The translations under genes were made by a program, and so were the position numbers. Shown here piece after piece: positions 1-9,956 of a stretch of DNA of 64,000 nucleotides (within the stretch, counting starts at the first letter, position 1; each line of letters opens with the position of its first letter). The notes beneath the pieces are model-generated. The model had not been told where the DNA came from, searched no databases, and saw only the letters and a program-made list of their open reading frames with translations. The stretch is from positions 176,736-240,735 of the forward strand of contig JAURVB010014618.1 of assembly GCA_033002965.1 (NCBI GenBank), written 5' to 3'. Source of the DNA: Piper betle (Eukaryota; Streptophyta; Magnoliopsida; Piperales; Piperaceae).

Positions 1-1381
1 TTGCATTAAATCATGATCATTACCTAGTTACCCTAATTAGTTTCTTAGCCTCAATTTTTAACACCACTCAATCAAACAAATTTCATATTTTATCCTTAAT
101 CAAATCTACATTTATATATATTATTATAACACACAATTCACCAATCCTAGAATGCAATTCTAATAATCAATACTTTTAAATAACTAAGTTAAAATAAATT
201 ATACCTCGCGTCGTCGAAAATCGGCGACGGCTAGGGTTTCCGTTTCGTGGCTCGAAACTTGAATCCGGCACCTAGTGGCATCCGAAGTCCGATCAGATTG
301 GACCGGGTGTGTTCGGCGGATGATCCGGCGAATTTCCCACGAATCCAATTTTTGGCGGTTCCGGCAGTTTTCCGGCGAGTGTCGTTGGTTTTCCGGCGGA
401 TTCCGATGGTTTTCCGGCGGATTCTGGCAATTTTTCGGCAAGGATTCGGGACGGGGCAATCAGACGCTCTATCGGCACCAGCTCGACGAGCTTGGTCCAA
501 TGGTGGTGTCAAACAAAGCAACTGGGGCGGCGATGGCCGTCGGCGGCGGCGGCGGCGTCGAAAATGGGCGGCGGCGGCGGCGTTCTCCGATCGGGGCTGC
601 GGCCGGCCTCGACGGCGGTTGGGATGATGGGGGAAATGTCGGCGACGGCGAGGGGTGGTCGTCGGGGTCACAACGACGGCAGCGCGGCCTGGACGACGGC
701 GGACTCAGGCTCGGAGTGGAGACGGCTGAGGCGGCTTCGCGGCATCGCGGCGGCCTGCCGGCAGGCGATCGGTGGCCGGGGTTGGTCGGGGCGGCACGGC
801 GACGGCGAGGGGACGACGGACGATTGGTTCCGGCGGCGGGGCGACAGTCGACGGCAGTGGCGGCGACGAACAAAGTGGGCGGCGAGGGTTTGGGTGAAGA
901 AGGGTCGGGAGGGAGAAAAATACCCTCTATGGCAGTTTCGTAATTAAGTATTGACTCGATTCCTACTCGAGTCAAAATAATAACTAGTTCGTAATAAATT
1001 CTATAAAAATCTAGAAAAAATATGAAAAATTCCATAAAATAAAACAAAGACAACAACATCCAAATGGCATGCTTTATAATTAACAACCCACCTAAATATA
1101 ATCCAACGCGCCCTAATGCATCATTCAGCCTAAAACTATTTCTACGATCAAACATATAAAAAGAAAAAAATACTGCATACTTTCATATATTCTGATAACT
1201 CATATCTCACCATCTTCTCAACGTTATCATCATATATTCAGGTACACCTGACTCTCATCGCTCATAACTCACGGCTAGCCTCGACTAAGCACGCGGTTCA
1301 TAAAACTGACTCGACTTGAACCAACGGTCGAACCGACTGGTTCGGTAACGTAAAACCCTGACTCGAGTCACGGGTTTTACA
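1..1381 (+). mobile_element. Family S LTR, right part (left end outside window)
   Basis: This is the 3' portion of a long terminal repeat. It matches the complete copy at 9957-12912: both have the block TCGGCGACGGCTAGGGTT (here about 222-238), then a GC-rich stretch full of TTTTCCGGCG repeats, then the block TCGTAATTAAG...ACTCGAGTCAAAATAATAAC near 940-985, and both end GGGTTTTACA, here at 1372-1381. The 5 bp that follow are ATAAC. If the element is solo, ATAAC should also precede its missing left end. Long overlapping ORFs on both strands at 200-1155 come from CpG-rich composition and are not genes. Confidence 0.75.
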
Positions 1382-1386
1382 ATAAC

Positions 1387-3259
1387 GTTCCCTTTCTATA
1401 TCATATCATTCATTGTCCATTTTAAAATATTTCTTGTATGGGAAAATCATTCTCTTTCTTTTCAGCCTTCTACATTCTTTGTATCACTCCCAACCCTTAG
1501 TACAAGGATTGATTACTCTCAGGCATATGCCTTAAGTACCCTTTAAAACTACAAGTTTGGACATGTGTTGCATAACAGTACTTATAAACCTCCACACTTC
1601 TTTGAGTTTAAAAAACTTAAAGGTGAAGCTATTAAGATCTCTAGGGAATGGAACAAACACTTGTTAATTCCGAAGCCCGCTTTAACAAACATACGCCCTA
1701 TCTTAAGATGCGGCGGTCAATTTTCCATCATGTCACATCTCACATCTCACATTTCACTGAAAAAGTGAAAAATGACATGTATATATGCCTGGGTAGGGAT
1801 TTCAATATAGAAAGCATCGTGAGCTTGATTTGAGTTTCAAAAATAAATTCGAGAGATCTCATCCTTTAGGGTTATTAATTCGAAAATTTCATACGACTAG
1901 ATGGCCCATGTGGAGTGGGATACAATAAGTCTACCACTCGATATGTCCATCATCTCCAATCGTGTCCACGCGCTAAATGGAGAGCTCCTACTACCTACCT
2001 ACAAGTCAAACTAAAAGCTAGTGCCCGCTTATAATGCAATCACACATCAACACATACTCACATCAATCTCATATTAGTTTTCCCCTATGCTACGTTGTAT
2101 TAGATTACGATACTTATTTAATTTACCTAATTAGTTTATTAGCGTTCGTTTTAATAGAATTCAATTAAGCAATTCATATTTTTATTTACAATAAAAATAT
2201 CTAACACATCAATTCATCAATCCTAGCATATAGTGCTAATAATTATCACATTAAAGTAATTAAGTTAGAGTTAATTATACCTCGTGTCGTCGGTAATCGG
2301 CGATGACTAGGGTTTCCTCAAGTGGCTCAAAACTCGAATTCGGCAACTGACAGCGTCCAAAATTTGATCGGGTTCAACAGGATGAATTTGAGAGAAGATC
2401 CGGAAAATTTCAGCCAATCCAATTTTTCTAGCATTTTTTTGGAAATTTTTGTCGATTTTTGGCAGTTTATGGGGGCTTTCTAGTGGCTTTCCAATGACTT
2501 TTCCGACAAGGACGTGTATCGGGGAAATGTTGGGAGGTCGAAGGGGAAGGAGTAGGCAGCACGGTGGCAGCACAGCAACTCAGACTACAATGAATTGGCG
2601 TGGTGGAGCATAGTGCTATTGATCGGGGAATCGACGTTGTGGAGATTGGGTGGCGGCTGGGGGTGCTCGGGTGGTACAGCAATGCCTCTGTGGGGCTTTG
2701 CTGCATCGATCTGGCAACGGTGTGGATACCAGAAGGGTCGTCGACAGTGAGGGTGGGGGTGGTGTATGGCGGCGATCGGGGTTTGGGGGAGGAAAAGTTC
2801 GGTGTGAGTCTCAGGGGTAGTCTTGTAAATAAAATTTGACTTGACTCCGACTAGAATAAAAAATAATAACTAACTCGTAAAAAATCCTAAAAAATCCAAA
2901 AAATAGGAAAAAAATCTTGTAAAATGTAATATAAATCATAACATCACAATGACATGTTCTCTAACTAATAACCCACCTATCGTATAATGCATCCTAATGT
3001 GTTATTCGACGTAAAAATAATTCTACGATCAAATACATATATAAAAAATACTTCATACTATCATATACTGTGATAACTCATTTTTTATTATCTTTCTAAC
3101 GCTATCATCATATACTCAGGTATACTTAACTCTTAGTGCTTATAACTCATGGCTGGCCTCGACTCAGCATGTTATTTATGAAACTTACTTGATTTGAACC
3201 TATAATTAAATCGCTAGGTTCAATAATGTAAAAGTTTGACTCGAGTAATGGGTTTTACA
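1387..3259 (+). mobile_element. Family S LTR, remainder interrupted by the previous copy
   Basis: A second, more decayed copy in the same orientation. From about 1460 it follows the order of the complete copy at 9957-12912: the ACTCTCAGGC...GCCTT block (1517-1533), the GGGAATGGAACA block, GGGTAGGGATTT (1791-1802), the TCGTCGG...CGGCGATGACTAGGGTTT block (about 2285-2316), and a terminal GGGTTTTACA at 3250-3259. It lacks the first part of the LTR. The simplest reading is that the copy ending at 1381 inserted into this one, so its missing part lies left of the window. Confidence 0.65.
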
Positions 3260-3264
3260 CGAGT

Positions 3265-4955
3265 TTTTCAAGTAGAATATCTAGTTAAATCGAGTTTAAT
3301 TGATTGGGAACCTACGTGCCTTCATTAGGTTGTTCATCAAGCGAGTTAAGTCAAATTAGACTATAAGAATCAAAATATGTTACTCTTTTAAAAAAATTGA
3401 TTTGTGTGGTCGATATTGTATACTAAACGGTAGCAGGAATATATTCTGGACTAATGTTGGAAATATTTGTGATTACATTCAAATTATATAACTATAATTA
3501 ATAAATAAAGATAGGTCTGAACTAGTTTGGATAGAGATATAAGTTCGGGGTGATCCGATCCGAAAATAATACATTTTTTAAAAAAAATAAAACAATATTT
3601 TATTTTCAAATATTAATAAAAATATTTAATTTTTTAGCACATCTCATATTAAATTTTTTATATTATTTGAAAAATATGTGACATTTTAAAAACAAATCGG
3701 ACAAATTAATATAGATCAAGGGGTTGGAGGATTTAGATTGGATACAATTATATGATAAATAAAATAAATATAATACATACTTTTGGAACTGGAAAGTTAA
3801 CGGATATTTGATGAGTATCGGTCATATCCGATTTGAATCCAACTCTTTCATAAATTTTTTTAAAAAAGTGCAAAGAAAATCTCCTTTAATTTGATGATCG
3901 ACAAATATAGTTTATAAACCGGTAAAATTAATTTATACTTTAAGTTTTTTTTGAGAGAGATACACTTTAAATTATTATAGGACCAAAAAATGACTAATAA
4001 GGGACCACAAAAAGCGGTGGGTAGTATATCTACAGTAATTTGATATTAGCATTTATTCCTAATCACTGTGATCCTAAAATTATTAATTAATGCATTAAAT
4101 TTGAGAACTCTACTTTCGCCTCCGTATGGTAACATTTACAAAATTTAAGCACCACACCAAATGAGAGCCCGATACTCTTCTCATCTGTGGATGAAAATTA
4201 ATTAGTAGACTACATATATAGATTAGACCTCATCATTAGTGTTTACGTGTCTATTTGATTGACATAAAAATAGTGAAATATTCCTTCACATGCCAGTACA
4301 ACTCAAAATTTATTTCAATTTATTTTATTTTTTTATAAAAAATATTACTTTGTAAAATTTTACATAAATTTATTTGACTAAAATTAAAATTTTATTATGA
4401 GTAAATTTTAAAACATCCAAACAAAGAAAAATTGTGACTTTCAAAATTTAGATACTCTAAATGAGCAAAAATGATCATTAGCCGCTTTATGTTAAACGGT
4501 AATTTGTCTTGAGTTGATTCTATTACCAAAATAATGTTGTTCTCGTTTCTTTAAAGAGAGTGTATATGTGTATATGGTGCATGCAAGAGTCAGCTTCTGG
4601 CCAAGGTGCTTTTCGCATCTTTTCGGCTTTTATATTATAGAGTAGAATAGAATAGACGATATTGACGTTTAAAAGCTCGCATCTCTTAAAAGTAGAAAGT
4701 GGTACACTTTTAGAACTATGTCAAATAGCATGTATATATTGTAATCATCTATATATTCCAGACAAACGCATACATACATGCGCATGCATGCATATATAAA
4801 TGACATTATGATTGAAAAAACTTACCATAAAGTACGTACCACACAAGCCTAGATGACAAACCAAACCAAGCACAAAGGAGATCATCTTTGAAGAAATTCA
4901 CAAGAAAAAATATAACTGGTAGCACAAACTGTTTGGACGCTAATAGAAACTCTTT
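3265..4955. other. AT-rich intergenic spacer
   Basis: No coding region, RNA gene or paired repeat could be supported here. The DNA is strongly AT-rich with scattered A and T runs. It lies between the LTR remnants and the 3' end of the PDF1-like gene, so its last few hundred bases should contain that gene's 3' untranslated region and polyadenylation signals. Confidence 0.6.
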
Positions 4956-6041
4956 TCATGGTTTGATGAGCTTGAGCTTCCCTTCGTTTGCATGCTTGAA
5001 GAGCCTGGCTTGAGCAGCGGCGGCATTGTCTGAAACCAAGGAAGCAGAGAACCTGTCCTTCACTTGCTGGGTGGTGTAGGAGAAGTTCCTGGTAGCGAGA
5101 GAGTTGAGCAGAGAAGCAGTCCCCTCTCTGTACAGAGCTCCATATCCGTCAGCGCGAGTGTTGGCCAAAGCTTGCGGCAGACTAAGTCCTGGCGTGAAAG
5201 CTGGTGTAGTTGTCAATCCAAACACAGGGCCGACTGTGCCCCAGTAGCCAAAGATACCCCAGATCAAGTTGGGATGAGTCATCCAAAAGCTGCACGGGAT
5301 CACAAATACATACTGCAAATATTAGTATGCAATCTCCATAAAAGAATGTGAAGAAGCCATGTTGGAGAGTTGCTGAGCTAGCTGCTTACTTGAAAGTACC
5401 GGTGATAATAGGAGGGATGGTGTTGGGATCGATGTAGGGGGAGTGGTGGGAGATGGAAGCAGGGGGAGTGGTGGGAGATGGAAGCAGGGGAGGAGTGGTG
5501 GGAGATGGAAGCAGGGGAGGAGTGGAAGGGGTACTTGGGGTGTAAGGAGGGGTGCCAGGGTCTATAACGACTGGTGGAGAAAGGGAAGGAGTTGGAGTCA
5601 CTGGAACAGTGGGTGGATTAATAGTTGGTGTTGTAGGTGTAGTTGGAGGTGAGTGGTAGTAACCTCCTCCCCCATGGTGTCCTCCCCCGTGGTGTCCCCC
5701 ACCATGGTGAGTTGGTGGAGTACCACAGTTGCCGCTCCCTCCTGACCCAGAAGGTGTCGGGCTTCCATGCGAAGGAGTTGTTGGTACACCTGTTAAAGAA
5801 ATCCAACAAAAAATTTATCAACGCTAGTACTTCATCGCCATGAGAAAAGAGAAAGAAGATGATGAAGAAGAGAGATACTTGGTGTAGAGTGGTGAGGGTC
5901 CGGAGGATAGTAGGTTTTCTGATCTTCAACTCCTTGCAGGTTTCTTGCCATGGCATGAAGCACGATAATTTGGAAAAGCATGGCCACCAAGGGAGCGGAC
6001 ATGAGCTTGGAACTTAATGATCTTGGCCTTGAGTTCTTCAT
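4956..6041 (-). CDS. PDF1-like: PROTODERMAL FACTOR 1-like proline-rich cell-wall protein
   Basis: Three exons on the minus strand: 6041-5879, 5789-5390 and 5289-4956. All junctions are GT-AG and the phases fit, giving 298 residues. Residues 1 to about 31 form a signal peptide (a hydrophobic run ending LFQIIVLHAMA). Exon 2 encodes a Gly/His stretch (HHGGGHHGGGHHGGG) followed by Pro/Thr/Ser repeats such as PLLPSPTTPP, expected to be hydroxylated and glycosylated in the wall. Exon 3 encodes the conserved PDF1 C-terminal domain with FWMTHPNLIW, GYWGTVG, LSLPQALANTRADGYGALYR and EGTASLLNSLA. The family is known for epidermis (L1 layer)-specific expression and secretion to the wall. The Met at 6041 was chosen because it starts the signal peptide; an in-frame Met at 6077 is possible. 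I found no perfect L1 box upstream. No lesion seen. Confidence 0.9.
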
Positions 6042-6179
6042 GGCTGACACAGAGGAAGGATGCAATGTGGTGAGCATGAAGAGTGAAAACAATGTTTTAT
6101 ATTTGTAAACAGAGGATGCTTGATTACAAGTTAGTAAATTCAAGCAACTATTTTCAGTATGGGGGGTGGTTGATTTGTT

Positions 6180-6194
6180 GCAGGTGTATTTATG
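6180..6194 (-). promoter_or_regulatory. Putative TATA box of the PDF1-like gene
   Basis: On the minus strand the sequence reads CCATAAATACACC about 145 bp upstream of the chosen ATG (6041). Position and composition suit a plant TATA box followed by a short leader. It is supported only by motif and spacing. Confidence 0.4.
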
Positions 6195-6331
6195 GCACTT
6201 TAAATTTCATCTCTGAAATTGTTCTTGGCTGGCCAGTCTATAGAGTTGAAACGTGTGATCGAAATAATTTCTTACTGGCCTTGAACGTTTCAATTACCTT
6301 CTTAGTTTGCATGAATCGCATGTATATATAA

Positions 6332-8878
6332 TTGCCTTCTCCGTTTTACTTTGGATAATATTCATTGTTGCTTATAAACTTTTGGATGACTTGAGATGAT
6401 CATCAGAGGCAAACAATATTGCAAAGTGTGATATCAAGTGATCCTACTAATTATAAAAAGGCTACAAATTGAGACGAAATGGTGATGTTGTTTAGTGTTT
6501 CAAAACTGAAAATTTAAAATTAATTCTATGCGCAGGGGTCGTACTCATGCATGAAGGTAAAATGCCAGTAAAGTTCAATAAGTTTGGTGGTGGTTGTTTG
6601 TTAAGTTTGCATAAATTCAACAGATAGGCAGATTCAGAAGCCACAAGTTATCTTAATTGCATCTTGCATGCATTCCAACCTCGGAGTATTTGCCCAAGAA
6701 AATTTTTTAGAAACACCTATTGCAGGCGCCCATGGCGATGCCCTTAGGCCTAACCATTTGATGATAGGGATCATTAACGGTCAGGCTTTAAGGGCGTCGG
6801 CAGCAGGCGTCTCCAAAAATCCGGCTCTTGCCATAAAATACGTAAATGAGAACGCACGGATGAACATATAGCGAACACTACTTTTTTATTATCAACAACT
6901 TACATTAAACCAATCATTTACTAAACTATTCACTTCTCCCACTAGATTTGAAAAGCAGAAGACCTACTGCTCATGAACCATGCTCACAGTATATCAAAAC
7001 ATTTTAAGCAAAACTTTTTCATTACCAAACATTTCTTTTCTTACCCCATCCAGACATTACATGTATATGCAAGATTAGGGTTTGAAGAGGGAGCAGGCGG
7101 TAGGTGGGAACTTGGGTGAGATTTGTAAATGCTTGAACCATGGTACTATTTCTTGGAGGTGGACAGCCAGATCAACTAGCTTTTTCTTGGGTCTGCAAGG
7201 TCCACAACTAGTATGACAAAGCAAATCCTTGAAGAAAGCATTAACTCTTACTATATGACTGGTTGAGATATCACCACTGCATTTCCCAGCAAGAAGTTGG
7301 GCTCCTCATCTAACTACAGCTATGCGTGCTAGCTGCACTTCGCCTTTCATCACCAGAAATAAGAAGAGGAAGAAGTAAATGCCACAGATCATAACTCTGA
7401 CATACCAATTACTAGTGGGGTTGTATCTTCACCTGTTTACCCTCAGCCGCTGATAGAAATTAAGTTGCCAGATGTGATAATATTTTCCGGTACTGCATGC
7501 CCACAGTAAGTTAAAGGGAGCTTTGACTAAACTAACTTCTTGCTATTTATTTCCTCTGGAAAAAAATCTTGCGATTTGAAATTATGGGTGGCATTCTTGA
7601 CAAGGGGTACTCATCAACATCAAGTCATGTCTGGTATGTGTTATGTTTTGTACAAGTTTGCTAGTGTGGTTTCTGTTTGGGACGTTGAAGTTGAATATAT
7701 TTCGCACTAGAGGAGAGTATTAGTACAATTAGCTTAAGCTTGCTTGTTTTTTTTTTTATAGTATATAGTATTTAATTTCCTTTTTAATAGTTTTGACATA
7801 TTTTTGAAAATAATTTTGTGTTTTTATGACAAGAGATAAAATTATATAAATATGAATGATTTTTATGTTTGTCCGCGCTAGGACTTGTTAAAACTTTTCT
7901 TTCATGAGGGGGTATCATGTTGAAATAAATATTATTTGGTTTACTGTTCAACCTTTGAGATTTTGGAACAATTAATGAGCAAAATTGAGCCTTGTTCTTT
8001 TTTCATCTTGCTTATTTTAAAATATAAACTATTTGTTTTATAAAAGAATAGTCAGCTCAAGCTTGATCTTAGCGGAGCAGCCTGAAAACTAATTCTAAAT
8101 AATCAAGCATGATTCATTTCGAATTTAATTAGTTTTGAACTAGTCCAATGTAGAGTCTTTTAACGGTTGCAACAAGTTCAAACTTCAAACGCAGCTCTTA
8201 TCTTATGCATAAACAACCATTCTAAATTAATTAAGTTATTTTTTCAAAATTAGTTAATCGAATTAAAAATTTATAAACATATCATCACTAATATATTGGA
8301 TATGGGCGAATTAGCTAGTGTAGATGTGAAACCAATTTTTGTGGCATCTTACATATTAAGATTTTTATCTTAATGTGTAAAGTAGTGGGTTTTTAAATTA
8401 ATATCTAAGACCTCCATAAAATATAAGTTATTCCTGCACATAGGTAATAAGACATCAAGTAGATCATGATTTATCTCAATTAAGATGGACATTTATCTTA
8501 GATTTTTGGAGAATTATTTTTAATGAAACTATTATTTTCTGAGCTATGGTTTTTTACTCCTTTAATTGAATTCAATATCAACATTGGATAAACAACCAAA
8601 CGCCATATGGTTTGATCATGAGGGTATCTCATGTTGAATAATGGTGTCTAGAGAGGCAAAGAATCATAGGGTGCTTGTAGATATAGTCAAACTTAAAATT
8701 TTCAAGGTAATGAGTTTACAAATCTTGAAATTTGAAGGATTGCAAGTTAATTAAGCAAGGAATGAACAATTGAATAGTTGGAAAGATATTTAAGTGAGGC
8801 ACATTTGTAAACAAGGGCACGATGGTAAGAGGATCGACCGCCTCTAATTTATTCTTCTTTTTCTTTTCTCTTCTTTTC
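6332..8878. other. Intergenic spacer with one imperfect GC-rich inverted repeat
   Basis: No gene recognised. Within it, 6728-6765 (GCGCCCATGGCGATGCCCTTAG and onward) and 6778-6812 form an imperfect inverted pair, with GATGCCCTTAGGCCTAACC facing the complement of GGTCAGGCTTTAAGGGCGTC. This GC-rich island in AT-rich DNA looks like a short, old non-autonomous DNA element, but no target duplication could be assigned. The rest is AT-rich unique-looking sequence. Confidence 0.4.
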
Positions 8879-9073
8879 GTGTCTACTCGTAGCCTACTAC
8901 CTTGAAGTTCTAAGTTAGTTGTTTAACCTTCGTATATGTTCCTCTTCACTGATTATGACGATGTTGTAACGAACCGCGTCTCCTCGTAACCTACTACCAT
9001 GAGGTTCTAAGTTAGTTGTTTTACCTTTGTATATGTTACTCTTCACCGATTAGGACGTTGTTGTAACGAACCG
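8879..9073 (+). repeat. 98-bp tandem duplication, two copies
   Basis: Copy one begins CGTGTCTACTCGTAGCCTAC at 8879. Copy two begins CGCGTCTCCTCGTAACCTAC at about 8975. Both run through GTTCTAAGTTAGTTGTTT, CTCTTCAC and TTGTAACGAACCGC. They differ by scattered substitutions, so the duplication is not recent. The end of the second copy overlaps the start of the decayed TRIM at 9062, and the first copy also carries the TRIM's opening bases. The duplication may therefore have happened after that insertion. Confidence 0.75.
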
Positions 9074-9480
9074 CTCATGTTCACTTTGACGGGCAAAGTT
9101 ATTTTTTAAAATAGTTAACATAAGTTGAAGATCTATGTATTATTCTAATTAATAAATTAGATATTATTTTAATAGATATTAAATATTAAACTAATTTGGG
9201 GAATGTCATAATCCACACTAAAAAAATTTGTCCTTTTAATTCATACCCTTAACATATTATTAAGAGCCCAACCCATTGTCAATCTAGCCCACAATCAAAT
9301 ACTGTGTTAGTTTAAGTAATCTAGTTTTATTTGTAATAATTTGACTTAAACATAAAATGATGGGTTAAGTTATTTCTTCAAAATAATTAACTTTAGTTGA
9401 AGATTTATATGATGTTCTTACTAATAAATTAGATCTTATTTTAATAAGTATTATAAGTATCATGGTTGCTCTTATAGCAT
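9062..9480 (-). mobile_element. Decayed TRIM related to the intact one at 25807-26271
   Basis: Two diverged direct repeats, about 9062-9204 and 9330-9480, flank a short middle. In order they match the intact TRIM: TGTAACGAACC versus TGTAACGACCC, TTTTTTAAAATAG versus TTCTTTAAAATGG, then the middle block ATAATCCACACTA...TTTGTCC versus ACAATCCACCCACC...TTTGTCC, then a run of AGCCCAACCCATTG versus AGCCCGTTGCTAG. The layout LTR - about 130 bp - LTR is kept, but there are many substitutions and an AT shift. The strand is assigned by analogy with the primer-site orientation of the intact copy. Confidence 0.6.
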
Positions 9481-9667
9481 ATATTATATTTAAAGTTTGG
9501 GCCTATTCTGATTTAAATTTTAGGGTTTAGAATTGAGCCTCAATCTAGTTGTACGCACTGCGATTAAAATATGTAAAATGTACAACCCTGCTCCAATGTC
9601 AAAAAAATAATGGGATGGTCAATTATGTACTTTTAGGGTACGAGAATGGACTAATGACAAATCAGAT

Positions 9668-9820
9668 AGCCTCTAGTAAGTGCATATTTAAAGTTTAGGG
9701 TTTAGGGTTTAGAGTTTATGGTTTAAGTGTTTATGGTTTAGTATTTAGGGTTTGAGATTTAGGGTTTAGGGTTTAAGGTTTAGGGTTTAGGTTTTAGGGC
9801 CTATAGAAAGTGCATATTTA
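9668..9820 (+). repeat. Interstitial telomere-like tract (TTTAGGG variants)
   Basis: About 108 bp (9691-9798) consists of GTTTAGG units and degenerate versions (GTTTATG, GTTTAGA, GTATTTAGG), matching the plant telomere repeat. A direct repeat of about 22 bp flanks it: GCCTCTAGTAAGTGCATATT at 9669 and GCCTATAGAAAGTGCATATT at 9799. Such flanking duplications suit insertion of telomeric sequence during break repair, or a simple local duplication. Confidence 0.8.
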
Positions 9821-9956
9821 GGCTTGTGATATTTTGTTGGCATACAGTCATCATTCTAAGCAAAGAGCTCACCATAGGTTTATAATAATTTAAAGATATT
9901 TTAAATTTACCTATTATTCATTATTTGTATGTTTTGCTTATGTATTTGAAAATACT

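Noticed and set aside
199..1155. Several long overlapping ORFs on both strands
   Set aside because: They lie in the CpG-rich part of a family S LTR. Similar GC-rich, low-stop blocks occur in the other LTR copies without conserved frames, and the translations are low-complexity Arg/Gly/Pro.
6042..7500. L1 box (TAAATGYA) upstream of the PDF1-like gene
   Set aside because: Only near matches were found (TAAATGCT near 7127 and TAAATGCC near 7376). Epidermal regulation is known for the family but not supported by a perfect site here.
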